A stretch of DNA of 64,000 bases from Planctomycetota bacterium (lineage in GTDB: Bacteria > Planctomycetota > UBA1135 > UBA2386). The DNA lies in the NCBI GenBank assembly GCA_016794425.1, contig JAEUHR010000039.1, positions 74,420 through 138,419 on the forward strand, read 5' to 3'. A program made the translations under genes and the position numbers. Every line of letters starts with the position of its first letter. Position 1 is the stretch's first letter. The notes below the pieces were generated by a model. That model saw nothing but the letters and a program-made list of their open reading frames with translations. It was not told where the DNA came from and did not search any database. Below are positions 8,315 through 17,468 of the stretch, piece by piece.

Positions 8315-10846
8315 ATGTCACCGAACCTCACCCTGCTCGTCCTCCTGCCGCTCTCGCTCGCTCGGGTCCAGGCCCAGTGCCAGCTCGACGAAGCTGGCTC
8401 GCCGCAACCCCACCTGTCGGGCTACGCCTTGTGTTCGACGGTTTGGGACCCCGACGGCGCGGGACCACTGCCGCAGCGGCTCGTGGTCGGCGGCGACACT
8501 CTGCTCGGCGGCGCGCAGCTGCTCGGCAGTTCCCTGCCGAGCCTGCAGCGTGTGATGACGTGGGACGGCAGCACGTGGGAACCACTCGGCGGCGGGCCGG
8601 GGAACAACCACGGCGGCCAGGTCACGACACTGCTCTCGTGGAACGGCGAGCTGATCGCGGGCGGCTCGTTCACGACCCCGGGCGGGCCGAACCACATCGC
8701 GCGATGGGACGGGTCGGCCTGGCAGGCGCTCGGGACCGGCGGCCCGACTACCGTCGAAAAGACGACGCTCTGGAACGGCAACCTCGTCGTGGCCGGCCAC
8801 ACCGGTTCCGGTACCAGCACGACGCTGGTTCTCACCACGTGGAACGGCACGACCTGGAGCGCGCTCCCGGCGCCGCCCGCACTCGACACGCCCACGGCGA
8901 TGGTGTCCTTCGAAGGCGAGTTGATCCTCGCCGGTCTGCAGCACCTGCCCTTGTCGACCCAAGCGGTGATCGAGCGATGGAACGGAACGTCGTGGGCCAC
9001 CACGATCGTCGCGAACGGCACCATCGCCGCGATGGCCGTGCGCACGAACCTCGCCGTCGGCGGCTCGGACACCCTGATCGTCGGCGGGTTCTTCACGAAC
9101 CTCGGCGGCACGGCCGTCACCAACGCCGCGCGGACGAACGGCGGGCCGTCCTTCGCATGGAGTTCGATCGGCGGCGGCCTGCCGAGCCCGTGCGCCTCGT
9201 TGCTCGTGCAGAACGCCGGCCTCAACTACACGGTCGTCGCCCGCACCACGAATTCGGGAACGCCGGTGATGCGCTACACGACCCAGAGCGGCGTCTGGAC
9301 GTCGATCGGCGGCTCCCTGTTCACCTCCCTCACGACGTACGCGGGCACCTACCACGGGGTGAGCTTCAGCGGGGCAGGTCCTTGCTGCGAACGCTTCGAC
9401 GGTTCGCAGTGGGTGCCGGTGCTCGGTCCCGGCATCGACGGCTTCGTCAATGCTGCGACGCGCAGCGGCGACGACATCGTCATCGGCGGCACGTTCCCGT
9501 CGATCTCCGGCATCGCGACGAACGGCATTGCGCGTTGGAACGGCAGCACGTTCACGCCGCTCGGCACCGGCATGGTCGGTTCGAGCATCGACGCGCTGGT
9601 CACGCTCGACAACGGCGACATCGTCGCGGGCGGCAACTTCGTCGCGGCCGGCGGCGTGGCGGTGAACCACGTCGCACGATGGAACGGCACATCGTGGTCG
9701 GCGATGGGCAACGGCTTCGACGCGCCTGTCCATGCGCTGTGCAAGATGCCCAACGGCGACGTGATCGCCGGCGGTGCGTTCACGCAGGAAGTCGGTGCAC
9801 CGGTGCTCTGCAGCCACGTCGCGCGCTGGAACGGCTCGTCGTGGTCGCCGATGGACTTCGGGATGAACGACGACGTGCTCGCGCTCGTCGTGCGCGCCGA
9901 CGGCACCCTGATCGCGGGCGGCCGGTTCACGCAGACCATGGGCACGATGTTCTCGATCTACCACGTGGCCCGCTGGACCGGCACGCAATGGGCCGGGCTC
10001 GGTGCGGGCATGAACGGCGCGGTGCACGGCCTCGCAGCGCGACCGAACGGCGACGTCGTCGCGGTCGGCGAGTTCACGCAGGCGAGTCTTCAGACCGTGG
10101 ATCGCATCGCGCGATGGAACGGCACGTCGTGGGTGTCGATGGGCGCGGCCGCCGGCAACCTCGGCCCCGTGCGCGCGGTGCATGCACTGCCGAACGGCGA
10201 CATCCTCGCGGGCCGCGCCTTCCACCACCCGAGCACCGTTGCGGACGGCGGCATCTCGCGATGGAACGGCTCGACGTGGAGCAGCTTCAGCTACCTCTCG
10301 AAGTACACCACGTCGGTGCCGGTCCAGTTGCGCACGATCGTGCAACGGGCCGACGGCGACGTGATCCTCGGCGGCGACTTCCAGGTCGCCGACTTCACCA
10401 TGGCGAACTCGCTCGCCTCGGTGCAGTCGACCTGCATGCCGACCGCGGCGACCTACGGCTCCGGCTGCAGCAGCGGCGCCGGTCCGCTGGTGATCCACGC
10501 CGACACGCTGCCGTGGATCGGTGCGCCGTTCCGCACCACCACCACCGGGGTCGCGGCGAACTCGCTCTGCATCGGCCTCATCGGCCTCACGCAGCTGTCG
10601 ATCCCGTTGCCCGCACTGCTGCCCGAAGGCCAGCCAGGCTGCTCCCTGCTGACGACACTCGACATCCTGCTCACGCTCACTCCGGGCCCCGGCACCGCGA
10701 CCTCGTCGTTCGTGCTCGCCGACGACGCAGCTCTGATCGGCGTGCCGTTCTTCCAGCAGACGATCCCGTTCGAGTTCGACCTCACGGGCGCCATCACCGC
10801 CATCCGCGGCAGCAACGCGCTGTCGCTGGTGATCGGCACCTTCTGA
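8315..10846 (+). CDS. Secreted delta-60 repeat protein, tandem paralogue B
   Basis: 843 residues from the ATG at 8315. An ATG at 8309 is also in frame, but alignment with the two paralogues favours 8315. The order is the same as in its neighbours: signal peptide ending ARVQAQ, the block LSGYALCSTVWDPDGAGPLP, repeats of the form NGDVIAGGAFT...ARWNG.SW, and the final module with LPWIGAPFRTTTTG, GQPGCSLLTTLDILL, IGVPFFQQTIPFEFD and SNALSLVIGTF. The C-terminal module is more conserved among the three copies than the repeat body, suggesting constraint on the module. Only 75 bp separates it from the preceding stop. Predicted to be exported; function unknown. Confidence 0.9.
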   Translation: MSPNLTLLVLLPLSLARVQAQCQLDEAGSPQPHLSGYALCSTVWDPDGAGPLPQRLVVGGDTLLGGAQLLGSSLPSLQRVMTWDGSTWEPLGGGPGNNHGGQVTTLLSWNGELIAGGSFTTPGGPNHIARWDGSAWQALGTGGPTTVEKTTLWNGNLVVAGHTGSGTSTTLVLTTWNGTTWSALPAPPALDTPTAMVSFEGELILAGLQHLPLSTQAVIERWNGTSWATTIVANGTIAAMAVRTNLAVGGSDTLIVGGFFTNLGGTAVTNAARTNGGPSFAWSSIGGGLPSPCASLLVQNAGLNYTVVARTTNSGTPVMRYTTQSGVWTSIGGSLFTSLTTYAGTYHGVSFSGAGPCCERFDGSQWVPVLGPGIDGFVNAATRSGDDIVIGGTFPSISGIATNGIARWNGSTFTPLGTGMVGSSIDALVTLDNGDIVAGGNFVAAGGVAVNHVARWNGTSWSAMGNGFDAPVHALCKMPNGDVIAGGAFTQEVGAPVLCSHVARWNGSSWSPMDFGMNDDVLALVVRADGTLIAGGRFTQTMGTMFSIYHVARWTGTQWAGLGAGMNGAVHGLAARPNGDVVAVGEFTQASLQTVDRIARWNGTSWVSMGAAAGNLGPVRAVHALPNGDILAGRAFHHPSTVADGGISRWNGSTWSSFSYLSKYTTSVPVQLRTIVQRADGDVILGGDFQVADFTMANSLASVQSTCMPTAATYGSGCSSGAGPLVIHADTLPWIGAPFRTTTTGVAANSLCIGLIGLTQLSIPLPALLPEGQPGCSLLTTLDILLTLTPGPGTATSSFVLADDAALIGVPFFQQTIPFEFDLTGAITAIRGSNALSLVIGTF

Positions 10847-10886
10847 AGGCGCGGCGCCGCTCGCCCACCGCACTTCGCGAGAACGT

Positions 10887-10932
10887 GCGTCACACGCCAC
10901 ACGGCCCGTCGTTTCCGCGCGCGAGGTCCGTC
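10887..10932 (+). promoter_or_regulatory. Conserved upstream element, copy 3 of 4
   Basis: GCGTCACACGCC, then CGTCGTTTCCGCGCGCGAGG, ending at the ATG at 10933 (46 bp from GCGTCAC). The GAGG at the end could serve as the ribosome-binding site. It is the closest relative of the orphan copy at 13475. Confidence 0.6.
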
Positions 10933-13440
10933 ATGTCCCAGTCCCGTCTCGCGCGTACGTTCTTCGTCCTGTCCTGCTCACTCGCTCCGTTCGCGGTCGC
11001 CCAGTGCGATCCCGCGTGGGTCACGGTGAACCCCCAACCGCAGCTGACCGGCGCCGTCAACACGTCGGCGCTGTGGGATCCCGACGGCGTCGGACCGCTG
11101 CCCCTGCGACTGGTCGTCGCCGGCGGCATCCTCACCGGGGGCACACTGCCCGCAGGCTCCAAGGTCGGAACGTGGGACGGCACGCAGTGGCTCGGTCTCG
11201 CTTCCGGCCCCGGGACTTCCGGCTCCGTGAACGCACTGACGGTGTGGAACGGGCAGCTCGTGGTCGGTGGCGACTTCACGGGAGGGGGCATGAATCGCCT
11301 CGCCCTGTGGAACGGCACCGCGTGGCAGCCGATCGCCAGCACGTTCACGGTGCCGATCGTGCAGCTCACGGTGTGGAACGGCACCCTCATCGCCGTCGGT
11401 CAATCCACCGGCCCCGTCATCCGGTCGTGGAACGGTGCGGCGTGGACCACCTTGCCGGCCCCACCGTCCCTGCAAACCGTGCTCGCACTCGCCGTGTACC
11501 AGGGCCAGCTCTGCATCGCGGGCCGCCGCACGTCGCCCAACGTCGGTGTGCTCGATCGGTGGAACGGCACGAGCTGGGCGTCGAGCATCTTCGCGTCGGC
11601 TTCCTCGACGGGGTCGATCAACTGCCTCGCCGTGCGCTCGAGCATCGCGATCGGCGGCATCGACGTGCTCTACGCGGGCGGCAACTTCACCAGCATCGGC
11701 GGTTTCAGCGCGACCTCGATCGCCTCGACCACGGGCGGTTCGTTCGTGTGGTCGCATGTCGGCAACAACTCGTCCCCGACCTGCCAGAGCCTCGTGGCTC
11801 GCAACGTCGGCACGACCGGCGGCCACGTCGTGACGGCGACGTTCGAGACCACGCCGCGCCACACCGGCCGCTACACGAGCACGACCGGCGCATGGACGAA
11901 CATCGGCGCCGACGCGTACCGGATGATCGTGTACGGCGGCAGCTACCACGGCCTGGTCGGCACGACGTGGAATCGGCACGACGGCACGGCGTGGAGTGCG
12001 CTGCTCGGCCAGGGCGTGCAGGGCGAAGTGCGCGCCATCGCGCCCGTCGGCAACGACATGATCGTCGGTGGCACGATCCAATCGGTGAACGGCCTGCCGT
12101 TGAACGGGATCGCGCGGTGGAACGGGACGACGTTCGAGCCTCTCGGCACCGGCGTGACCGGCACCAGCGTCGATGCCGTCGTGCGGCGAACGAACGGCGA
12201 CATCGTCGCGGGCGGCGCGTTCTCCGTCGCCAGCGGGATCGCGGCGAACAACATCGCCCGTTGGGACGGCAGCGCGTGGGCCGCATTCGGCACCGGCACG
12301 AACCAACCGGTGCTCGCTCTGTGCGAGATGCCGAACGGCGACCTGATCGCGGGCGGCCAGTTCACGTCGGCGGGTGGCGCGAGCTGCAACCGCATCGCGC
12401 GATGGAACGGCTCGGCGTGGTCGTCACTGAACTTCGGTTTCAACGGCGACGTGCGCGCGGTGGCCGTGCGCAGCGACGGGACGCTGTTCGCGGCGGGCGC
12501 GTTCACGGCCGCGGGCGCCGTGCCGTGCAACCGCATCGCGCGCTGGGACGGCTTCGGCTGGCAGCCACTCGGCACCGGCACGAACGGCGACATCCATGGC
12601 ATCGCGTTCCGTCCGAACGGCGACGTCGTCGCGGTCGGCACGTTCTCGAACGCCGGCAGCGTGGCGGTCGATCGCTGTGCGATCTGGAACGGCGCGAACT
12701 GGTCGTCGACGCACAGCGGCAGCGGCGATGCGACGCCGGCTCGCTGTGTGTGCGTGCTGCCGAACGGCGACGTCGTCGCGGGGCGCGGCTTCCATCAATC
12801 CGGCGTCACGGTCGACACGGGCCTCGCGCGCTGGAACGGCACGACGTGGAGCGGCTTCGGCAACGGTCTCGTCGCTCTGAACACGGTCGCCCCGGTCGAC
12901 GTCCGCGTCGTCACGCAGAGGGCCGACGGCTCGCTGTTCGTCGGCGGCAACTTCGGCTTCGCCAACGGCACGCTGGCTAACGGCGGCGTGCCCGCGCGCG
13001 GTCTCGCCGAACTGCGTCCGCCGTGCGCCGCGACGGCGACGAACTTCGGCATTGGCTGCAGCACCGGCGTCGGGCCGCTGGCGATCACCGCGGATACCCT
13101 GCCGTGGATCGGCAGCACGCTGCGCACGACGACGACCGGTGTTCCCGCGAACGCGCTGTGCCTCGGCCTCATCGGCCTCACCCAACTGGCGATCCCGTTG
13201 CCGTCGTTGCTCCCGGAAGGCCAGCCGGGTTGTTCGCTGCTGTCGTCACTCGACATCCTGCTGCTCGCGCCGAACGGCCCCGGCGACACCGCGACGACGT
13301 CGTTCGCCCTCGCGAACGACGGGGCACTCGTCGGAGTGCCATTCGTCCAGCAGACCATCCCATTCGAGTTCGACGCCCTCGGCGCCATCACCGCCATCCG
13401 CGGCAGCAACGCGCTGTCGCTGGTGATCGGCTCCTTCTGA
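10933..13440 (+). CDS. Secreted delta-60 repeat protein, tandem paralogue C
   Basis: 835 residues. Signal peptide MSQSRLARTFFVLSCSLAPF...AVAQ, then the same NPQPQLTG...LWDPDG block, propeller-like repeats (for example NGDLIAGGQFTSAGGASCNR), and the C-terminal module with FGIGCSTGVGPLAITADTLP, GQPGCSLLSSLDILL, VGVPFVQQTIPFEFD and SNALSLVIGSF. It is the third of three head-to-tail paralogues with the same spacing and upstream element. A plain reading is unequal-crossover amplification followed by divergence. No catalytic motif is visible. Predicted to be exported. Confidence 0.9.
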   Translation: MSQSRLARTFFVLSCSLAPFAVAQCDPAWVTVNPQPQLTGAVNTSALWDPDGVGPLPLRLVVAGGILTGGTLPAGSKVGTWDGTQWLGLASGPGTSGSVNALTVWNGQLVVGGDFTGGGMNRLALWNGTAWQPIASTFTVPIVQLTVWNGTLIAVGQSTGPVIRSWNGAAWTTLPAPPSLQTVLALAVYQGQLCIAGRRTSPNVGVLDRWNGTSWASSIFASASSTGSINCLAVRSSIAIGGIDVLYAGGNFTSIGGFSATSIASTTGGSFVWSHVGNNSSPTCQSLVARNVGTTGGHVVTATFETTPRHTGRYTSTTGAWTNIGADAYRMIVYGGSYHGLVGTTWNRHDGTAWSALLGQGVQGEVRAIAPVGNDMIVGGTIQSVNGLPLNGIARWNGTTFEPLGTGVTGTSVDAVVRRTNGDIVAGGAFSVASGIAANNIARWDGSAWAAFGTGTNQPVLALCEMPNGDLIAGGQFTSAGGASCNRIARWNGSAWSSLNFGFNGDVRAVAVRSDGTLFAAGAFTAAGAVPCNRIARWDGFGWQPLGTGTNGDIHGIAFRPNGDVVAVGTFSNAGSVAVDRCAIWNGANWSSTHSGSGDATPARCVCVLPNGDVVAGRGFHQSGVTVDTGLARWNGTTWSGFGNGLVALNTVAPVDVRVVTQRADGSLFVGGNFGFANGTLANGGVPARGLAELRPPCAATATNFGIGCSTGVGPLAITADTLPWIGSTLRTTTTGVPANALCLGLIGLTQLAIPLPSLLPEGQPGCSLLSSLDILLLAPNGPGDTATTSFALANDGALVGVPFVQQTIPFEFDALGAITAIRGSNALSLVIGSF

Positions 13441-13474
13441 GCAATCCGCACGCCGCCTCTGCATCGGCCGACGC

Positions 13475-13521
13475 GCGTCACACGCCGCCGATCGCGTCGC
13501 TTCCGCGAAGGGTGCGCTCCA
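13475..13521 (+). promoter_or_regulatory. Orphan fourth copy of the conserved upstream element
   Basis: GCGTCACACGCC, then CGTCGCTTCCGCGAAGG follow paralogue C, at the spacing expected before a fourth gene. There is no start codon at the expected place and no matching coding sequence afterwards. The next gene is on the other strand. It looks like the scar of a lost or incomplete fourth tandem copy. Confidence 0.5.
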
Positions 13522-13642
13522 CACGGTTTCGCGCCACCGCCAGGACCAACGACAGCACGCTGACCAGCGGGGCCTTCCCCGGTGGATCATGGGCCTTTTC
13601 CTTCGGTCCGACGGTACCGCGCTGCGCAGGCGCGTCGAATCC

Positions 13643-13666
13643 GCCACCGGCGCCGGCGCCGGTGGC
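13643..13666. terminator. Perfect 24-bp palindrome between convergent genes
   Basis: A perfect GC-only inverted repeat (GCCACCGGCGCC and its complement, nearly no loop) lies 17 bp after the stop of the minus-strand gene and 200 bp after the plus-strand gene. It lacks a T-run. Its position suggests a bidirectional terminator or barrier, although a palindrome of this base composition could be fortuitous. Confidence 0.4.
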
Positions 13667-13682
13667 CGCCTGCCGCCCGTCC

Positions 13683-15785
13683 TCAGTAGAGCCGCAGGTT
13701 CGACGGTTCGGTGACGTAGGGGCTGAACAACGCGAAGTCGAACAGCACCGCTGCATGGTGCAGCGTCACGCCTTGGAACATCGGGTAGCCGGCCGGCATC
13801 GTGAAGTTGGCGGTGGCCTGACCGTTCGCGTCGGTGAAGAAGAGCGTGTTGCCCCAGACCGGCGAGTTGGCGAGGTTGAACGACAGCGTGAACCAGTCCG
13901 GTGATCCACCCACGTTGAGCGGGATGGTCAACCCGAAGTTCAGCGGGTTCGGGACCCCGGGTCGCGAGCCGATGCCGCTGGCCAGCACGATGTAGAAGTT
14001 GAAGGCGAGGCCGGGGCCGCAGTCGATGTGGAAGTTCTGCGGCACGCCGCCGGTGATCGGCACCGAAGCGGGCTCGCTGATCATCGAGCCGAGGTGGCAG
14101 CGGGCGATCGCGTTCTGCGAACCGTTGAACAGCTTCGCGCAGACGTCGCCGTTGTTGTTGAACTGCAGGCTGCAGCCATCGCCGGAGCTGAAGATGTTCC
14201 AGTTGGCGGCGCTGGTCGTCGACCACGGGCTGCCGGCCACCGTGAAGGTGTCACCCTGCACGTAGAAGGCGCGGGCGCCGTGCTGCGGATCCCAGCCGAT
14301 CGTCGCCGGGATGCCCCAGTTGGGCTGCGTGTTGTCACCGACGCCGGCGACGTTGATCAGCACCGCGTCGCGGTCGTTGAGCATCAGCGTCGTTCCGCTC
14401 GACGACATGCCGCCGCCGCTGGTGTTGTCGACGATCCAGCCCGCCGGCAGGCCTGCGACCGGCTGGCCTTCGCGCAGGATCATCTGCACGTCGGTGTTGG
14501 CGTTGTAGGGCGGCTTAGCCAGGAACACGGCGACGTCCTGGTGCACGTCGAGGCCGGTCGGGCCGAGCTGCGCGACGAAGACCACCGTGCCGTTCTCGTT
14601 GATGGCGGGCTGGCCGCTGGTGAAGATCGCCTGGTAGATCTCGCCGGGGACGCCGGTCGGCGCGGCTTCGCCCTCGCGCGCGATGCGCGTGAAGCTGCCG
14701 CCGAGGGTGCCGGCGAAGATGGCCGTGTTGTTGGTCGAGCCGGTGACGTTGCCGTTCTTCAGGTTCTGGGTGAAGACGACCTGGCCCGTCAGGCGCGACA
14801 TGGCCACCTTCGATTGCGCGCTCGAGCCCACGGTGTCGTAGTCGCAGCCCTCGAGCAGCGGCGGGTTGGCGTCGGGGGCCGAGTCGCCTTCGCGCCACAC
14901 CAGCGACACACCGGAGCCCGGCGTGTAGAGCATCATCGTCATGTCGTCGGCCGTGGTGGCCGGCGTGGTGCCCAGCGTCGTCGACAGCGGCTGCGTGACC
15001 AGCACGCGGCCGAGCAGGTCGATGCTGAAGTTGAACGAGTCCAGCGTGCCGACCGCCTGCGCGCCGCCGTTGATCGGATCGCCTTCGCGGATGCACCAGA
15101 CCAGCGGGCCGCCGGCGACGCCGTACAGCAGACCGTCGTCGTTGACGCCGGAGATCGCGTCACCCGTGCCGGGCGTCACGTGTGCGCGAACGACGCAGAT
15201 GCCCGCCGAGTTGATGCCGCTGGAACCCAGAGCGCCGGACAGGTTGTTGGAGATCGTCGCGCCGCCGGGGGCGATGTCGCCCTCGCGAACCAGGATCTGC
15301 AGCGGGCTGCTGCCGACCAGGCCCGAGTACACGCAGGTGTCGTTGGTGGTGCCGCCGGTGCCCACCAGCGTCGTGTTGAACAGCATGTAGCCGTTCTCGG
15401 GGCTCAGTCGCACGACGTCCCAGCTCACTGCCGAGTAGCTGATCGTGACCCCGGGCATGGTGAGGCTCGGCTCGGGATCCCCCTCGCGCAGGAGGATCTG
15501 CAAGTCGGCGCCGTTGCGCCCATAGAAGATCGCCTGGTCGTTGCCGGTGGTGACGGCAGGCGTGCCGCTGCCCACCAACATCGTGCCGCGCCAGACGATG
15601 TTGCCGTTCAGATCCATGTTCGGGATGCTGGTCGCCGAGGAAGCGGCGAGCGTCACACCGGTCAGACCTGGAATGGCATCGCCGGAGCCCTGCACGATCT
15701 CGCCGTACTGCTGCATGAGGCTCTGGGCCGCCGCGTGCGAGGCGGCGAGGCCGAGTACGAGGGCGCTGAGGAACTGGATTCGCAT
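13683..15785 (-). CDS. Secreted REGD-repeat protein
   Basis: 700 residues. The start is the ATG at 15785, where the signal peptide MRIQFLSALVLGLAASHAAA begins. The frame opens earlier (15971), but the added residues overlap a transposase relic. The body holds at least six units centred on REGD or a variant, for example LREGDPEPSLTMPGV, VREGDIAPGGATI, IREGDPINGG, WREGDSAPDANPP, AREGEAAPTGVPG and LREGQPVAGLPAG. They are separated by about 60-80 residues containing NG.V.F...L. Such repeats are known from secreted proteins of Planctomycetota and related phyla, without known function. The C-terminal 120 residues resemble a variant of the window's common terminal module (LNVGGSPDWFTLSFNLANSP). Predicted extracellular or periplasmic. 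Confidence 0.85.
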   Translation of the reverse strand: MRIQFLSALVLGLAASHAAAQSLMQQYGEIVQGSGDAIPGLTGVTLAASSATSIPNMDLNGNIVWRGTMLVGSGTPAVTTGNDQAIFYGRNGADLQILLREGDPEPSLTMPGVTISYSAVSWDVVRLSPENGYMLFNTTLVGTGGTTNDTCVYSGLVGSSPLQILVREGDIAPGGATISNNLSGALGSSGINSAGICVVRAHVTPGTGDAISGVNDDGLLYGVAGGPLVWCIREGDPINGGAQAVGTLDSFNFSIDLLGRVLVTQPLSTTLGTTPATTADDMTMMLYTPGSGVSLVWREGDSAPDANPPLLEGCDYDTVGSSAQSKVAMSRLTGQVVFTQNLKNGNVTGSTNNTAIFAGTLGGSFTRIAREGEAAPTGVPGEIYQAIFTSGQPAINENGTVVFVAQLGPTGLDVHQDVAVFLAKPPYNANTDVQMILREGQPVAGLPAGWIVDNTSGGGMSSSGTTLMLNDRDAVLINVAGVGDNTQPNWGIPATIGWDPQHGARAFYVQGDTFTVAGSPWSTTSAANWNIFSSGDGCSLQFNNNGDVCAKLFNGSQNAIARCHLGSMISEPASVPITGGVPQNFHIDCGPGLAFNFYIVLASGIGSRPGVPNPLNFGLTIPLNVGGSPDWFTLSFNLANSPVWGNTLFFTDANGQATANFTMPAGYPMFQGVTLHHAAVLFDFALFSPYVTEPSNLRLY

Positions 15786-16033
15786 GGTGGGTCGGTCTTG
15801 CTGTACGAGAGGGATCGAGTGGTTCGGGCCACGGGCCCGACCCTTCGGTGGCGGATGAGGCGCCGTTTCCTCGGCACAGGCCGGCGGATTCGGCGAAAGA
15901 AGGGACCGCGCCCGGGTCCTTGGCGCCCCCGCCGGCGGGCTGCGGGCCATTCGGTGCCCGAGAAGCCGCATCGAAGGGTCCGCCGGGCGGATTCGTGGCG
16001 TTCCATCCGCTGTGCGCGGACCGGAAGCGGCTC

Positions 16034-16189
16034 GAGCACCCGTGCCGCTGCGGTGGCGCTCGACGGCTGCAGGCGGCGATCACGGCGCCGGAGCCCCTCG
16101 CGAGCTGTTGCGGGCGGGTGGGGCTCGCGTCCGCGTTGGCGGCACCGGCGCGAGCGCCGACCGCTCAGGAGTCGTGGCGGCACGCGTAG
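16034..16189 (+). pseudogene. IS91-type transposase, C-terminal relic
   Basis: The frame reads CRCGGARRLQAAITAP, then APARAPTAQESW and a stop. It aligns with the fragment at the right edge of the window (CDGVRRLLAAITAPDAIEKV ... LAPARAPPGDEDW). Both match the zinc-finger and C-terminal tail of IS91-family transposases (typical pattern CPRCGGR.RLIA.I.DP). Upstream the frame loses similarity at once, so only about 50 residues survive. It sits in the gap between two divergently oriented genes. Confidence 0.6.
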
Positions 16190-16199
16190 GATCCGGAAC

Positions 16200-17327
16200 A
16201 TGCGAGTCCCTCGTCTTCGCCTTCGCTTCCCCGGCGCCGGCTACCGTCGTTGCCCGCACCTCCCGCGCCTCGCCCTCCTCGCCCTCCTCGCCGCCTGTGC
16301 CGCGACTCCGAACGCGGAGAACGCCGGACCACGCCTCGTGGCGGAGTGGGAACCTGCGGTCGGCACCCTCGTCGCTTACCCATTCGAGCTCCCGGACGAT
16401 CTCGTGCGGGATCTCGCCGGGGAGGCGCCCCTCTTCGTGCTCGTCGCGGACACCGACCGAGCCGCGGCCGAAGAACGACTCCGCGCCCTCGGCGTGAACC
16501 CGGCGCGCGCGCAACTCGTCACGACCGCGGCGCGGAGTCCCTGGACGCGAGACTGGGGCCCACATCAGGTCGCCGGGCCCGGCGACACCATCGCTCTCGT
16601 CGACCACGTGTTCCGCGGCTACCCCTGGGTGCCCGCCGACTGCGCCCCCGAGCACTTCACGTACCGGATGGGACGCATGGAGGGCGAGGACGAAGCCATC
16701 CCGACCCTCGCGCGTGCGCTCGGCCTCGCGACCGTGTCGCTACCGGCGATCGCCACCGGCGGCAATCTGCTCACCGACGGCCACGGCCGGGCGTTCTGTA
16801 CCCGGGCGCAGATCATCGAGAACCACGACCTCGTCGACGAGGCCGCGTACCGCGGTCTGCTGCGCGACACGCTCGGCATCACCGATCTCGTGGTGCTCGA
16901 GAACACGGAGTCGTTCGGCATCCAGCACATCGACTGCTGGCTCAAGGTGATCGACCCGGAGACGCTCTTGATCAAAGCAGCCCCCTCGGGGCACCCCGAG
17001 CACGCGCCGATCGAACGGAACGTGGCGCTGCTCGCGCAATTGACGACCCCGTCGGGTGGCCGCTACCGGATCGTGCGGATCGACAGCCCGCCGTTCCGGG
17101 GCGACCGCCTGCCGGCCTACACGAACTCGCTGCGCCTCGGCAACGTCGTGCACGTGCCGCTGTTCGGTGGGGAGGCGGACGAGCGCGCCCTCGCGACGTA
17201 TCGCGCCGTGTTGCCGGGCTGCGACGTGCGCGGGTACCGCTACGAGGGTTGGCTGCACTTCGACGCCCTGCACTGCCGCACGCGCGCACTGCACGCCGCT
17301 CCGACTCGCGATCCCGCCAAGACCTGA
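16200..17327 (+). CDS. Agmatine deiminase / peptidyl-arginine deiminase-family lipoprotein
   Basis: 375 residues. The N-terminus has a hydrophobic segment ending LALLALLAAC with a lipobox cysteine at 33, so the mature protein is probably membrane-anchored in the periplasm. The deiminase fold is indicated by WEPAVGTLVAYP, SPWTRDWGPH at about 113-122, ATGGNLLTDG, IQHIDCWLK and a late cysteine in HFDALHCRTR (about residue 359). These correspond to the substrate-binding Trp/Arg/Asp, the GG-N motif, His-x-Asp and nucleophilic Cys of the family. Known members hydrolyse agmatine or protein arginine to release ammonia. An exported lipoprotein version suggests an extracytoplasmic substrate such as peptidyl-arginine. 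It is a single gene with no operon partner. Confidence 0.82.
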   Translation: MRVPRLRLRFPGAGYRRCPHLPRLALLALLAACAATPNAENAGPRLVAEWEPAVGTLVAYPFELPDDLVRDLAGEAPLFVLVADTDRAAAEERLRALGVNPARAQLVTTAARSPWTRDWGPHQVAGPGDTIALVDHVFRGYPWVPADCAPEHFTYRMGRMEGEDEAIPTLARALGLATVSLPAIATGGNLLTDGHGRAFCTRAQIIENHDLVDEAAYRGLLRDTLGITDLVVLENTESFGIQHIDCWLKVIDPETLLIKAAPSGHPEHAPIERNVALLAQLTTPSGGRYRIVRIDSPPFRGDRLPAYTNSLRLGNVVHVPLFGGEADERALATYRAVLPGCDVRGYRYEGWLHFDALHCRTRALHAAPTRDPAKT

Positions 17328-17468
17328 CGGCAGGCACCCGCGACGACGTCCGCGCACGGCCCCGCGGCGAGGCACCGGCGACCACGGCCAAGCACACGCC
17401 ATCAGCCCGTCGCGCCGGTGGCAGGGCAGGCCCGTGCTGCGCGCGACGCGTCGAGGCACGGCGCGCGA

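Noticed and set aside
8318..10900. Antisense frame of 860 residues over paralogue B
   Set aside because: Shadow of the coding strand; arginine- and alanine-rich with no motifs.
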